Source: Parapontixanthobacter aurantiacus
GTDB taxonomy: Bacteria > Pseudomonadota > Alphaproteobacteria > Sphingomonadales > Sphingomonadaceae
DNA length: 64,000 nucleotides
Reading direction: 5' to 3'
NCBI RefSeq assembly: GCF_009827635.1
Contig: NZ_WTYW01000002.1
Location: forward strand, 310,001-374,000
Part shown: in pieces, positions 19,000 through 28,628 of the stretch
Position numbering within the stretch: the stretch's first letter is position 1
Layout: the number at the start of each line of letters is the position of its first letter
Translations under genes and position numbers: made by a program
The notes under the pieces: generated by a model
What the model was told of the DNA's origin: nothing
Seen by the model: the letters and a program-made list of their open reading frames with translations, nothing else
Databases searched by the model: none

Positions 19000-19656
19000 A
19001 TGACCGATCAAACCGAATGTGACCGACTTGACCGCCGCAGGCGAGCCTTCATCGAAGCTGCCAGGGAATTGTTCGTTAGACTGGGCTACGAACGCACGAC
19101 GCTGGGTGACATAGTCGATCGTGCAGGCGGCTCTTTGGCTACGGTCTACAAGCTGTTCGGCAACAAAGAAGGGATACTCGAGGTTGTTGTTTTCGAAAAG
19201 GCATCTTCCGGCGCGACGCTGGTCCGCGAGGCAGCTGAAAAAGGCGGTACGCCGCACGAAATCCTTCACCGCCTTGCAGTAAGTTTTCAGGCCCACTTCC
19301 TAGATCCGGAAGTAGTCGCTTTGGTTCGAATCGTCATCGCACGAAGCGTAAGCGACAAGGATTTCGCCCGACGGTTTTTCGAACGTACGGCCACGCGGAC
19401 CCTTGATTCGCTCCAACAGCTCTTTGCGGACTGGCAAGATAGAGGGATCGAACTGAACGCACCACCGCATATACTTGCTGAATTGTTTCTTGGGCTATTC
19501 GTAAGCGACGTTCATGCAGACGCGATCAGTCACAGGGTGGGTATGGACAACAGCCTTGAGCGATTACGCGCCAGAACCCAGTTCTTCGTTATGGGATCGG
19601 GTGTGCTGGAAAACAAGAACGCAAACATCTCCTTCGAAGGTCCAAACGGGCTATAA
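19000..19656 (+). CDS. TetR/AcrR-family regulator of the RND efflux operon
   Basis: A 218-residue regulator: N-terminal HTH (RRAFIEAARELFVRLGYERT, then IVDRAGGSLATVYKLFGNKE) and a C-terminal TetR_C domain with VALVRIVIARSVSDKDFARR. The start at 19000 is preferred over an in-frame start overlapping the adaptor gene because the protein then begins just before the HTH, as usual. Divergent from the efflux operon, so probably its local repressor (inference from arrangement). Confidence 0.88.
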   Translation: MTDQTECDRLDRRRRAFIEAARELFVRLGYERTTLGDIVDRAGGSLATVYKLFGNKEGILEVVVFEKASSGATLVREAAEKGGTPHEILHRLAVSFQAHFLDPEVVALVRIVIARSVSDKDFARRFFERTATRTLDSLQQLFADWQDRGIELNAPPHILAELFLGLFVSDVHADAISHRVGMDNSLERLRARTQFFVMGSGVLENKNANISFEGPNGL

Positions 19657-19833
19657 GTTTCTCTACCGTAGTTCACCCGGCAGATAGATTATCCGACTTA
19701 TCCAGACAGAAACCTATAACCGAGCCGCAGCCTGACGGAGCGCCAATACATTTTATACGGCCTTGGCGGGCCGTCGACCTGTTACAGGAAGATTGCGTGC
19801 CTCCGTACGACGAAGATGTTGGCCAGCAGTGCT

Positions 19834-20166
19834 CTAGGCCGCGTGGACAAAGGATATCCGTAGTTTGACTGAGGCGAAAGCTACGAAGCCAAGGTAGCAC
19901 CCTTTGGTTTTGTCGTAGTGAGTTGGCAACCATGCGCCAGTTCTTCAGTCTGTTGAACAATCGCTCGATAAGGTTACGTCAGCGGCATTTCTCCCGATCA
20001 TGTGGGGCGGGGTTGCGGCGGTTGCTCCTTGCGGGGATCACAGCCTCGACGCCGGCAGCGACGATCTCCTCGCGGATGGCATCGGCATCATAACCGCGAT
20101 CAGCCAGGAATGCCTCGATCCGGTTCCCGCTCGGTGCCATGCCAGCCCCAAGATATACAAGGTTGA
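19834..20166 (-). pseudogene. IS5-family transposase remnant (C-terminal part)
   Basis: Reading the minus strand gives the familiar IS5 sequence GMAPSGNRIEAFLADRGYDA, then AIREEIVAAGVEAVIPARSN, then an in-frame stop (TGA near 19985), RNLIERLFNRLKNWRMVA, and after a frameshift the usual ending FVHAA. Only the C-terminal third is left, with a stop codon and a frameshift, so it is dead. It abuts the IS630 remnant. Confidence 0.75.
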
Positions 20167-20179
20167 GAGCGGATTCCGT

Positions 20180-21123
20180 TCACTCTGGGTCATAGCCGCA
20201 GGAGCTGAAGTAGTTGGCGCATTCGTCGGGCTGGAAGAGGTCGACGAGCCTGCCGATCAGGTCCCAGGCCGGATACGGTTCGCTCCGCTGCCTTGCGGAG
20301 CATCGCCTTGAGCCGGGCGAAGGCCTTCTCGATGGGATTGAAGTCGGGACTGTAGGGCGGGAGGGACAGCAGTGTTGCCCCTGCCGCCTCGATCAGCTCG
20401 CGCACCGACGCGCGCTTATGGCTCGACAGGTTATCCATGATGACGATGTCGCCACAGCGCAGCTCGGGTACGAGAACCTGGACGACATAGGCTTCGAACC
20501 AGTCGCCGTTGATCGGCCCGTCGAGCACCATCGGAGCGATCATTCCACTCATCCGCAGGCCGGCCACCAGCGTGGTCGTTTTGCGATGCCCATGCGGGAA
20601 GCCCATCCTCAGACGCTCGCCCCTGGCGCACCGGCCATGGCTGCGGGTCATGTTGGTCGCGGTCCACGTTTCGTCGATGAAGACCAGACGCTCCGGATCG
20701 AGGTCGAGTTGCCCTTCGAACCAGGCGCGGCGCTGGCTCAGGACGTCGGGCCGGTCCTGCTCGATCGCGTGGCCGGTCTTTTTTGCGCGTGATGCCGTGA
20801 CGCACGAAGAAGCGATGAAGCGTCGAGTTCGCCACTACCAGACCGATGCCGCTCAGTTCCGCCCGAAGCTCGTCGAGCGTGATGTCCTTGCGCGCTTCCC
20901 ACAGAGCCAGGATCATCTCCCGATACTCCTCGACCCGGCGCGAGCGCGTGTCCCCGCCTTGCGGCTTGGGTGCAAAGTTCCCGGTCGCGCGGCGCTGCGC
21001 CTGCCACCGGATCGCTGTCGAAGGGGCAACACCAAACCGGTCGGCCGCCGAACGGCAACTCATCCCCGCGTCAACCGCGCCCAGCAGCCGCGAACGTAAA
21101 TCCATCGAGAGAGGCTGACCCAT
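20180..21123 (-). pseudogene. IS630-family transposase, frameshifted
   Basis: The N-terminal HTH half runs from ATG 21123 (MGQPLSMDLRSRLLGAVDAG) to ITRKK at an A6 run near 20783; the DDE half continues in another frame (TGHAIEQDRP, VFIDETWTATNMTRSHGRCA, IVIMDNLSSHK, YSPDFNPIEKAFARLK). The first switch is a +1 shift at the A6 run and could be natural slippage or an indel. A second shift after AERTVSGL (near 20265) puts the expected ending CGYDPE (stop at 20180) out of frame, so this copy is probably inactive. Confidence 0.8.
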
Positions 21124-21237
21124 TCCATACTGGCCTCCTTCACCTGCCAGCATGATGAATCAGAAAATCACCGGCTTGGGAATCCCTCGCGATTCGGACC
21201 GGGCGGAAACCGCTCTAGCACCTGGGATCGCAAATTT

Positions 21238-22235
21238 TGAATAGCCCTTAGATTTGTGGACGCTTTCTTTCCAAATTTTGAGGACAGGCGGCGACGATGC
21301 GTATTTGACCTACGGCCACTTCGTTCTGCCAGGGATGCAAAGTGAGATACGCGTTCGTTGCCGAGAATCGCGTGCTGTTTTCGGTGCGCGCGATGTGCCG
21401 GTGTCTTCGCATCCAGCCCAGCGGCTTCAACGCCTTGTTGAAGAGCCCGTTGAGCAGGCGGGCGAAGGAAGATGCTCGGCAGACCGAGCTGCTCCGGCAG
21501 GCGTGGGAAGAGAGCGGCAAGGTCTATGGCTACCGCAAGCTGCACGACGACCTGCACGATCAGGGCGAGACCTGCTGCCCGAACCGGGTGGCTCGTCTTG
21601 CCGGCCTGGCCGGGATCAAGGCGAGGATCGGCTACAAATGCAGGCCGGGCAGCTATGGCGGCAAGCCGTCCAGGGTGGTCGACAACACGCTGGTCCGCCA
21701 GTTCGATGTCGCTGCACCCGACAAGGCATGGGTGACCGACATCACCTACATCAGGACGCAGGAGGGCTTTGCCCATCTGGCGGTAGTGATCGACCTTTAC
21801 TCCCGCCGCGTGGTGGGCTGGTCGATGCAGAACCGCCAGACCACCGACCTGGTCCTGCAGGCATTGCTGATGGCGGTGTGGCGCAGGAAGCCGAAGGGGA
21901 AGGTTCTGATCCACTCGGATCAGGGATCGCAGTTCACCAGCATGGACTGGGCCTCGTTCCTGAAGGCCCACAATCCGGAACACTCGATGAGCCGCCGTGG
22001 CAACTGCCATGACAACGCCGTGGTCGAGAGCTTCTTCAACCTGCTCAAGCGCGAGTGTATCCGGCGAAGGACCTATCGCTCACGCGACGAGGCCAGGCAG
22101 GATGTGTTCGATTACATCGAAATGTTCTACAACCCGATACGCAAGCATGTAAGGAACGGGATGCTGTCACCCGTAGAGTTCGAAAGGCAGCAGATGATGA
22201 GCACCGAGGGCGTCTAGAAAATTCGGGGCTATTCA
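21238..22235 (+). mobile_element. IS3-family element lacking orfA
   Basis: The ends TGAATAGCCC (21238-21247) and GGGCTATTCA (22226-22235) are perfect 10-bp inverted repeats with partial pairing beyond. The element is 998 bp, about 250 bp shorter than normal, and the region before orfB (21248-21341) has no orfA coding sequence. It is therefore an internally deleted copy. I see no target duplication. Confidence 0.75.
21342..22217 (+). CDS. IS3-family transposase OrfB
   Basis: Complete 291-residue catalytic subunit: HTH_21-like start (FSVRAMCRCLRIQPSGF), DDE core WVTDITYIRTQEGFAHL (first Asp), LIHSDQGSQFTS (second Asp) and CHDNAVVESFFNLLKRE (Glu). In active IS3-group elements this is expressed by frameshifting from orfA; that partner is missing here, so the protein is intact but probably not used for transposition of this copy. 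Confidence 0.88.
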   Translation: MRYAFVAENRVLFSVRAMCRCLRIQPSGFNALLKSPLSRRAKEDARQTELLRQAWEESGKVYGYRKLHDDLHDQGETCCPNRVARLAGLAGIKARIGYKCRPGSYGGKPSRVVDNTLVRQFDVAAPDKAWVTDITYIRTQEGFAHLAVVIDLYSRRVVGWSMQNRQTTDLVLQALLMAVWRRKPKGKVLIHSDQGSQFTSMDWASFLKAHNPEHSMSRRGNCHDNAVVESFFNLLKRECIRRRTYRSRDEARQDVFDYIEMFYNPIRKHVRNGMLSPVEFERQQMMSTEGV

Positions 22236-22485
22236 GTCTGGTGTTGGCCACTCAATCTATTGCGCAGGGCAGCGAGCGTTTTGACCAAAGTTCGGCCGCG
22301 CGGGATTAAAAGAACAGTCTCCGTTCCGAGCTGTGTGAGGTTCTCAATCGCGATCGAGCAGACGGATATGAAACAGCGGTCGCCAATCTAGGAGCGGGGC
22401 CAGATCGTTCGGTTTCAAACCGTCCGGGGCAAGACACTCAAGGCATTTAGCTGATCTCTTTCGACTGACTGCCTTGATGCACCGT

Positions 22486-23256
22486 TTACCCAACTACCTC
22501 GCTCGCCGGGCCGTAACCTGCATCCTCCGGGATGGTCAGGATATTCTTGCCATCTCGCTGCAAGACCCGCGGCAGGACAGGCACGATCGTGCGCGCCAGC
22601 GCGCGATCTACGCAGTCCGCAGCACTGTTCGCCTCGGACAACAGTTCCAGGTTCAGTCGGGTCGGGAAAATGACCGTGCGCTCGCCCGATTTGCCCATCT
22701 CCAGAGCACGATTGGGTGATAGCCATTCTGCATCCACCGTCTCATAGCCATCGCACGCGGCAATCTGGCGTTCGGGGGCTCGAGCGACGTAGAACCAGGT
22801 GTCAAACCGTTTCTTCATGAAGACCGGGGTAATCCACCGGGCAAAATCGGTGAGACTGTCGAGCCGCAAGATCACATCGGACTGCCGGACGACATCGAGG
22901 AACGATCTTTCCCCCTGTTCGACTGCCCGGCGGCTGTCCGGGTCACAGGCCCCTTCGAAAGGGCTGCCATCGCGGTTGACCGCCAGCAAAATGCCAGCCT
23001 CCTCGTAAGCTTCGCGGATCGCAGCGATCTTTAAAATTCTTTGGGTCGTATCGACCTGATCCCACCCGTCAGAGTAAGCGGCCCATTCCTCCAAAGAATC
23101 ATCTGAATGGGGTTTCCCGCCAGGGAAGACCAGTGCTCCAGATGCGAAGTCGATCTGATGATGTCGCTTCACCATGAGAACCTGAAACTCCGGTTCATCC
23201 CGCACCAGCAGCATGGTGGCGGCAGGCACCGCCTCGGCAGGTTTCTGTTCGGTCAT
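22486..23256 (-). CDS. Nudix-family hydrolase with split Nudix box
   Basis: A 256-residue pyrophosphohydrolase-fold protein. The Nudix helix core REAYEEAGILL is clear, and the glycine-rich start FPGGKP lies unusually far upstream because about 25 residues (SLEEWAAYSDGWDQVDTTQR region) are inserted between them. This split arrangement is known from larger eukaryote-like NUDT19-type proteins. ATG at 23256 follows a GGGAGAAGAG ribosome-binding region; longer starts lack one. Substrate unknown, possibly a CoA derivative given NUDT19 resemblance (inference). It is 77 bp downstream of the AarF-like gene and may be cotranscribed. Confidence 0.82.
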   Translation of the reverse strand: MTEQKPAEAVPAATMLLVRDEPEFQVLMVKRHHQIDFASGALVFPGGKPHSDDSLEEWAAYSDGWDQVDTTQRILKIAAIREAYEEAGILLAVNRDGSPFEGACDPDSRRAVEQGERSFLDVVRQSDVILRLDSLTDFARWITPVFMKKRFDTWFYVARAPERQIAACDGYETVDAEWLSPNRALEMGKSGERTVIFPTRLNLELLSEANSAADCVDRALARTIVPVLPRVLQRDGKNILTIPEDAGYGPASEVVG

Positions 23257-23333
23257 TTCCACTCTTCTCCCTTGATGTAGCCAACATCGGTGCCGGGCGG
23301 CCGTGATCGAAGCGTTCACAGCGTATGGTCTTA

Positions 23334-24920
23334 TCAGTTCCATCTAGGGATGAGTGCTATTCCCGCGAAAGCCAGAACAATTCCTGCTAGTAACAACGAT
23401 TGGTCGGCCAGCAAAGCGGCAGAGACGATCAACGCGCCGACCACGGGACCCTTGACGGGGGTGCTGCGGTGCCCTTCCCGCGTCAGATGGTTCAGACTGG
23501 CTGGGTCGATGGAAACCTGAATCGTACCCGATCGAGCGACCGAGGCAACGTTCTCGATTAGCTCGGGCAGCGATGCCGAGAAATCCAGCAGGCCACTGCG
23601 GACCTTGGCCAAATGATCCCGCGCGGCTCCGATCGAAAATCGCTCGGCAAACAATTGCATCACGATCGGCTTCGTTTCTTCGGCGATATTGTAGTCCGGC
23701 GCCAAAGAGCGAACGAAGCCCTCTGCGGTCAGCAGGGTGCGCAGCAAAATAGCGAGGTCGGGCGGCAATACGAGGCGATAATCGCGCAATAATCCGAAAA
23801 CCCGATCGAAAATTGCCGCGAATTCTATCCCGGCAAGAGCTGTGCCGCTAAATTCCGCGATCAGCTCATCCAGGTCCATCACCAATTGCGCGCGATCCAC
23901 GAGTGGATTGCCTGCCCAGTCGAGCAGCAGATCGGCCACCTTGTCTATCTGTTCGTTCGCGATAGCGAAAATCAGTCGGACAATTTCCTGACGCCGCGCG
24001 CCGCTGAGAAAGCCCACCGAGCCGAAATCGATAAAGCCTACCTGGTTCCCTTCCATCCAGAAAACATTGCCGGGATGCGGGTCGCCATGAAACTCTCCAT
24101 TGAGAAGGATCATCCGCAACACTGCATCGGCATAGCGCTTCGCGAACCGGGCATTCCCTGCCGGATCAGTTGCCGGGTGCCGCGACGCGGGTTTTCCGAC
24201 CAGGGCTTCCTGCACATTGATCGTCATGCCTGTGAGTTCCCAGTGGATCTCGGGGGTCTTCACCCCAAGCATCTCCAGATAACCGCCAATCCGTTCACAG
24301 GCGCGTGCTTCTGCCGCCAGGTCCATCTCCCGCGCTAAATTCTTTCCGAAAGTCTGAAGGAATTCAACGGGTCGATAGCGGGCAATGTCGCTTGACCGAC
24401 GCTCGGCGAGGCCCGCGAGCCGTGTCAACAGCCTCATGTCCGCCTCGATCCTGGACGCCATGCCGGGTCGGCGGACTTTCACGATAGTCTCGCTTCCGTC
24501 CAGCAGGGTTGCGACATATGTCTGTGCGATAGAGGCGGAGGCGATCGGGTTTCTCTCGAAAGCCGCGAATTCACGTTCCCAGTCGCTGCCCCAAGCCGAT
24601 ACAATCACCGGTTCAATCTTATCGAACGGCAGCGGTTCCACCTGGTCGTGGAGAGTGCCGAACGCGGAAATCCAGGGTTGTGTAAACAGGTCGCTTCTGG
24701 TCGCGAGGAGCTGGCCAAGCTTTATCCCGACAGGGCCGACATCGCGCAACAGCGCCACCACCGATGCAGGACGCAAGTCCTCGGTATCTGGCTCCTTCTC
24801 CGAAACCGGCATAATGCCAAGCAAGCTTCCGAGATTTTTCAGACCGTGCCGGGCGAAAATCTGACCGAGTTCTGCTAGCCGCGTCAGTTCACCGACACTG
24901 TTTTCCAGATCGCGCTTCAT
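23334..24920 (-). CDS. ABC1/AarF (UbiB-like) atypical kinase
   Basis: A 528-residue ADCK/UbiB-family protein. Seen: the family KxGQ motif in GIKLGQLLATRSD, the Ala-rich loop in NPIASASIAQTYVA replacing a kinase P-loop, VKVRRPGM, the catalytic-loop-like EFHGDPHPGNVFW and the DFG-like IDFGSVGFL. The C-terminus ends in two hydrophobic helices, as in UbiB. Family members support ubiquinone or lipid metabolism through ATPase activity. It overlaps the MarR gene by 4 bp (ATGA), so regulation by that MarR protein is likely. Confidence 0.9.
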   Translation of the reverse strand: MKRDLENSVGELTRLAELGQIFARHGLKNLGSLLGIMPVSEKEPDTEDLRPASVVALLRDVGPVGIKLGQLLATRSDLFTQPWISAFGTLHDQVEPLPFDKIEPVIVSAWGSDWEREFAAFERNPIASASIAQTYVATLLDGSETIVKVRRPGMASRIEADMRLLTRLAGLAERRSSDIARYRPVEFLQTFGKNLAREMDLAAEARACERIGGYLEMLGVKTPEIHWELTGMTINVQEALVGKPASRHPATDPAGNARFAKRYADAVLRMILLNGEFHGDPHPGNVFWMEGNQVGFIDFGSVGFLSGARRQEIVRLIFAIANEQIDKVADLLLDWAGNPLVDRAQLVMDLDELIAEFSGTALAGIEFAAIFDRVFGLLRDYRLVLPPDLAILLRTLLTAEGFVRSLAPDYNIAEETKPIVMQLFAERFSIGAARDHLAKVRSGLLDFSASLPELIENVASVARSGTIQVSIDPASLNHLTREGHRSTPVKGPVVGALIVSAALLADQSLLLAGIVLAFAGIALIPRWN

Positions 24921-25405
24921 CGGCTTGCTTCGCAAGTGTCAGCCTGCTTCTGATTCTCCGCAACTTTTCGAAGCATGGCACGCAGGAAGTCGATTTGAGG
25001 CGCAGACATTCCCTTCCAGAGAATTTCGTGGAGTCGATCAGCCGCTTCGCGCAGTTCCGGCCAGATGGTTCTTACTTGCTCGGTGAGGTGGAGGTTCCAA
25101 ACTCTTCGATCGTGCGCCGCCCGCACTCGCTCGATCAAACCTTTTTCAACCAAAACTGCGACAGCCTGTCCTATCGTCGCCGATTCAAGCTCGAGCAGGC
25201 GAGAAATCTCGGTCTGTGTTAGCGTAGGTTCTCGCAACAAGGACGCGATGATCCGCCATTGTGTTTGATTGAGGTCGAGCCCCACGATCAGAGCGTCGAA
25301 GGTCCGCCGAGCGGTCCTGTTCACCTCTTCTAGCAAATAAAGGATGTCATCCTTTTCGTTGGGGGCGTAATCACGTATCTCATCTTTCGGCATATGCTTT
25401 TCCAT
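24917..25405 (-). CDS. MarR-family transcriptional regulator
   Basis: A winged-helix regulator of about 162 residues: LDLNQTQWRIIASLLREPTL, TQTEISRLLELESATIGQ (recognition helix) and the wing VRAAHDRRVWNLHLTEQ. Two close starts are possible (ATG 25405 or 25393); the longer open frame upstream is unlikely. It shares obvious similarity with the second MarR gene 306 bp away, suggesting an old duplication. It heads a tight operon with the AarF-like gene. Confidence 0.85.
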   Translation of the reverse strand: MEKHMPKDEIRDYAPNEKDDILYLLEEVNRTARRTFDALIVGLDLNQTQWRIIASLLREPTLTQTEISRLLELESATIGQAVAVLVEKGLIERVRAAHDRRVWNLHLTEQVRTIWPELREAADRLHEILWKGMSAPQIDFLRAMLRKVAENQKQADTCEASR

Positions 25406-25710
25406 AGCGCTATCTTGGAAGGCTCGCGCAAGCCTGGCGTGTTCAAGCTCAGCGTCAACCATATTCGCTAGCAGTGCCGCCATGCAAACACTCGCTGATT
25501 TCACGCTACAGCAGAAACTGAATCCGATGGTCGCTCAAGCTGATAAGGAACCGAACGGCGCTGGGTGAGTGCGAGGGCTCCGGCCACCTCGCCTGCCACG
25601 AATGCCGGGATGTTATGATCGCATGCGCTCGGCGTCCCTCATCTGAGCATCAGACCCCCTGAAGGGCAAACGCGGGCGTGAACGCGGGGCATGGGCTCGA
25701 TTTCGAGTGA

Positions 25711-26187
25711 TTATGGCTCGCTGCCCAGATTGTCATGCATCCTAGCCAGCGATCCGCGTAAGCGCTCCAGCTCCCCCAAACGGATCCCCCCGAGCAAGCG
25801 TGCATACACTGCATCAGCTTCTACTCGCATTTTGGGAAGTAGCTCGATTGCGGCAGGGCGTAAATGAACCCGCCAAACGCGCCTGTCGTTCTTCGCGCTG
25901 CGTCTTTCTACCAGCTCAAGTTCTTCCAGGCGATCAATAGTCCGGCCGATGCTAGCGCGCTCTAGTTCCAGTTCCCGAGCCAGCTCAGTCTGGGTCATGC
26001 CTGGGCTCCGAAAGAGATAAGCCAATGTACGCCATTGCGTCCGCGTAAGCCCGAATTGTTCAACCGAAGAATCGACGGTCCTGCGCAAACGCCGGGTCAC
26101 TTCCTCCATAAGAAAGAACAGCCGATCGGTATCGGTGAGGAAACTTGCCCCCTTTGTATCCAGGTCATAGTCCGTCGTGGCAGCCAT
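25711..26187 (-). CDS. MarR-family transcriptional regulator
   Basis: A 158-residue winged-helix protein: FGLTRTQWRTLAYLFRSPGM, TQTELARELELERASIGR and wing RSAKNDRRVWRVHLRPAA. Divergent from the alpha/beta hydrolase gene, with 76 bp between them holding overlapping palindromes, so it probably represses both itself and the hydrolase-thioesterase pair. MarR proteins often sense aromatic or acyl ligands; the ligand here is unknown. Confidence 0.88.
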   Translation of the reverse strand: MAATTDYDLDTKGASFLTDTDRLFFLMEEVTRRLRRTVDSSVEQFGLTRTQWRTLAYLFRSPGMTQTELARELELERASIGRTIDRLEELELVERRSAKNDRRVWRVHLRPAAIELLPKMRVEADAVYARLLGGIRLGELERLRGSLARMHDNLGSEP

Positions 26188-26225
26188 CCTGGGCTACCTA
26201 CCATAGCCGATCAGGAAATAAAGCC

Positions 26226-26247
26226 GTTTACTGTAAACCGATTTACA
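26226..26247. promoter_or_regulatory. Overlapping palindromes, candidate MarR operator
   Basis: GTTTAC-T-GTAAAC (26226-26238) and TGTAAA-CCGA-TTTACA (26232-26247) are two perfect, overlapping inverted repeats in the divergent promoter region between the MarR gene and the hydrolase gene. The placement 16 bp before the hydrolase ATG fits steric repression. Confidence 0.65.
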
Positions 26248-26263
26248 ATATAGAGGTTGCGGT

Positions 26264-27151
26264 ATGCAGTCGCAAACTTTCCATATCGGGGGAGATGGTG
26301 GCATCTCCATAGCAGCCGAAGCGACCGGAAATGCCGATGCTTTACCGGTCTTGCTCGCGCATGGGGGCGGCCAGACCCGTCACGCATGGAAACGTGTCAC
26401 AGCCGATCTCGCCAATGCGGGATTCCGTGCGATCGCAATTGATATGCGCGGTCACGGCGACAGCGAATGGTCTGCCGAGGGCGCTTACGAAACCCGCGAC
26501 TTCGCTTCAGATCTCGTTGCGATTGCTTCAAAAATGGACCGCAAGCCAGCGCTCGTCGGGGCCTCCCTTGGCGGGCTGGCCGGACTGATCGCCGAAGGAC
26601 ACCTTGCGCCGGGTCGCTTCGCGTCGCTCACTCTCGTCGACATCGCGCCGCGTATGGAGACGGGGGGCGTTATGCGCGTAGTCGGCTTTATGGAGGAGCA
26701 CGTGGAGACCGGTTTCTCTTCACCGGACGAAGCGGCAGAGGTCATCGCGCGCTACATGCCACATCGCCGCAAGCGCGGAGCCGGCAAGGGTTTACGGCGC
26801 TATCTGCGAGAGAAGGAAGACGGCCGCTACTACTGGCATTGGGATCCGGCCTTTATCCGCAACATTACGCTAGCCAAGCGAAGCGATCCGGCTCATCAGG
26901 AACGCCAATTTGATGCGCTGAACGATGCAGCCTGCAGGCTTTCGCTGCCATTGCATGTTATTCGCGGCGGATCGAGCGATCTGGTCTCCGAAGACGCGGT
27001 CGCGCAATTGCTCGAACTTGCTCCACACGCTGAATACACCGACATCGCAGAGGCAACACATATGGTGGTTGGCGATGCCAACGATGCCTTTTCGGCAGTG
27101 ATACTCGATTTTCTCAAGCGTAATCACAGTGCGCAGGGAGCCGTTACATGA
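26264..27151 (+). CDS. Alpha/beta-hydrolase
   Basis: A 295-residue alpha/beta-hydrolase fold enzyme. Seen: oxyanion HGGG in LLAHGGGQTRHAW, the DMRGHGDSEW strand, the nucleophile elbow GASLGG, and a catalytic His in EATHMVVGD; the acid is probably the Asp in GGSSDLVSEDA. Likely an esterase or a ring-cleavage type hydrolase. It overlaps the next gene by 4 bp and is probably controlled by the divergent MarR gene. Substrate not predictable. Confidence 0.88.
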   Translation: MQSQTFHIGGDGGISIAAEATGNADALPVLLAHGGGQTRHAWKRVTADLANAGFRAIAIDMRGHGDSEWSAEGAYETRDFASDLVAIASKMDRKPALVGASLGGLAGLIAEGHLAPGRFASLTLVDIAPRMETGGVMRVVGFMEEHVETGFSSPDEAAEVIARYMPHRRKRGAGKGLRRYLREKEDGRYYWHWDPAFIRNITLAKRSDPAHQERQFDALNDAACRLSLPLHVIRGGSSDLVSEDAVAQLLELAPHAEYTDIAEATHMVVGDANDAFSAVILDFLKRNHSAQGAVT

Positions 27152-27561
27152 CCGATAATCCGACAAGGATCGATCCTAAGCGCCTCGAAGAGATCCTGCA
27201 GATTGCCCCGTTTCACCGGTGGCTTGGCCTCACTTTACGGTCATGTTCGAACGAGCAGCTTGAACTGGAGATGCCTTGGCGCGACGAGATCGTGTCAAAC
27301 CCGGCAATCGGTTCAGCGCATGGCGGCGTGCTCGCCTCTCTGATCGATTTAACCGGGCTCTACACCTTATTGTCGCAAGGTACAGGGGCCAAGGCGACCG
27401 CCGATCTGAGGGTCGACTACCACCGCCCGGCAACCTCGGGACCACTCGTAGCATCGGGCAAAATAATCAAGATCGGTAAAAATATCTCGGTCGCTGAAAC
27501 ACGTGTATACGGTCCTACTGGCAACCTTTTGGCTAGCGGCCGCGGTGCCTACGTATGCTAA
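27148..27561 (+). CDS. PaaI-family hotdog thioesterase
   Basis: A 137-residue hotdog-fold acyl-CoA thioesterase. Seen: SAHGGVLASLIDLTG, the HGG motif and helix typical of PaaI/ACOT13-like enzymes, and the strand ATADLRVDYHRPATSG. Translationally coupled to the hydrolase by an ATGA overlap. The pair may release acids from CoA esters and other esters in one pathway (inference). Confidence 0.88.
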   Translation: MTDNPTRIDPKRLEEILQIAPFHRWLGLTLRSCSNEQLELEMPWRDEIVSNPAIGSAHGGVLASLIDLTGLYTLLSQGTGAKATADLRVDYHRPATSGPLVASGKIIKIGKNISVAETRVYGPTGNLLASGRGAYVC

Positions 27562-27716
27562 CAGCGTTATCCTAATGGAATTAACTGCAGGGCGAAAATT
27601 AGCAGGTCTGTTCCTCGAAGACCTGCAAAATAGTCCCACGACTTTCAGAGCGAATTGCGTCGCGATAGCCGCCTTCCAATGAGTGACGTGACCCCCTGAT
27701 TTTCCCCCCGCTGGGT

Positions 27717-28628
27717 TTAGAGCCGAGCCGCGTTGTTGCGTATGAGCGCGGTTGAAGCAATGGGCTGCGCAGCGGAGCCCGTAGGGCGTGGCGAAGCAGG
27801 CCATTGCTTATCTAGTTCGGCGGCGAACGCCGCCGGTGTCGCGTGGCCAAGGGATGAGGGCGGTCTCTCTCGGTTGTAGTCTTCCACCCATACGGCGATC
27901 TCGACGCGGGCATGGTCCAGGCTGATGAACAGGGTCTCGTTCAGCAGTTCGTCGCGCATGCGGCCGTTGAAGCTCTCCACGTAGCCGTTCTGCATCGGTC
28001 TGCCCGGAGCGATGTAATGCCACTCCACGCCAATCTCCTCGCACCATGCCAGCACGGCATTGCTGGTGAGCTCCGTGCCGTTGTCGCTGACGATCATGCC
28101 GGGCTTCCCACGCCGTTCGATCAGCGCGGTCAGCTCGCGAACGACGCGGCGACCAGAGATCGACGTGTCCGGCACCGCTGCCAGGCACTCCCTGGTCACG
28201 TCAACGACCACGTTGAGCACGCGGAACCGTCTTCCTGACGCCATCTGATCGTGCACGAAGTCGAGGCTCCAGCGCTGGTTCGGCAGGGCAAGCACCGGAG
28301 CAGGTGCTCTGGTCCCGACAGCCCGCCGACGACTGCGTCGTCGGCTGACAGCCAGCCCTTCCTCCTGATAGAGCCGCTGGGTCTTCTTGCGATTGATCAT
28401 CACGCCCTCCCGGCGTAGCAGGATATGCAGGCGGCGATAACCGAACCGCCGACGCTGGTTGGCCAGCTCGCGCAGCTTCTCACGGAGCTGGGCATCATCG
28501 TCCTGCGTGGAACGGTAACGCACGCTCTTGCGATCGGCATCTATGACACGGCACGCCCGCCGTTCGCTCATCCCGTGACAGGTCTGGAGATGAGCCACAG
28601 CTTCCCGCTTCGCGGCGGGCGTCAGAAC
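27717..28628 (-). CDS. IS3-family transposase OrfB
   Basis: About 304 residues with an intact DDE core: [22 protein letters not shown] and [16 protein letters not shown]. It has no own start codon at its beginning ([13 protein letters not shown]), and would be made by -1 frameshifting from orfA at the A_AAA_GGG sequence near 28630. The C-terminal 30 residues run through to a stop next to the left end. Confidence 0.82.
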   Translation of the reverse strand, partial: VLTPAAKREAVAHLQTCHGMSERRACRVIDADRKSVRYRSTQDDDAQLREKLRELANQRRRFGYRRLHILLRREGVMINRKKTQRLYQEEGLAVSRRRSRRRAVGTRAPAPVLALPNQRWSLDFVHDQMASGRRFRVLNVVVDVTRECLAAVPDTSISGRRVVRELTALIERRGKPGMIVSDNGTELTSNAVLAWCEEIGVEWHYIAPGRPMQNGYVESFNGRMRDELLNETLFISLDHARVEIAVWVEDYNRERPPSSLGHATPAAFAAELDKQWPASPRPTGSAAQPIASTALIRNNAARL

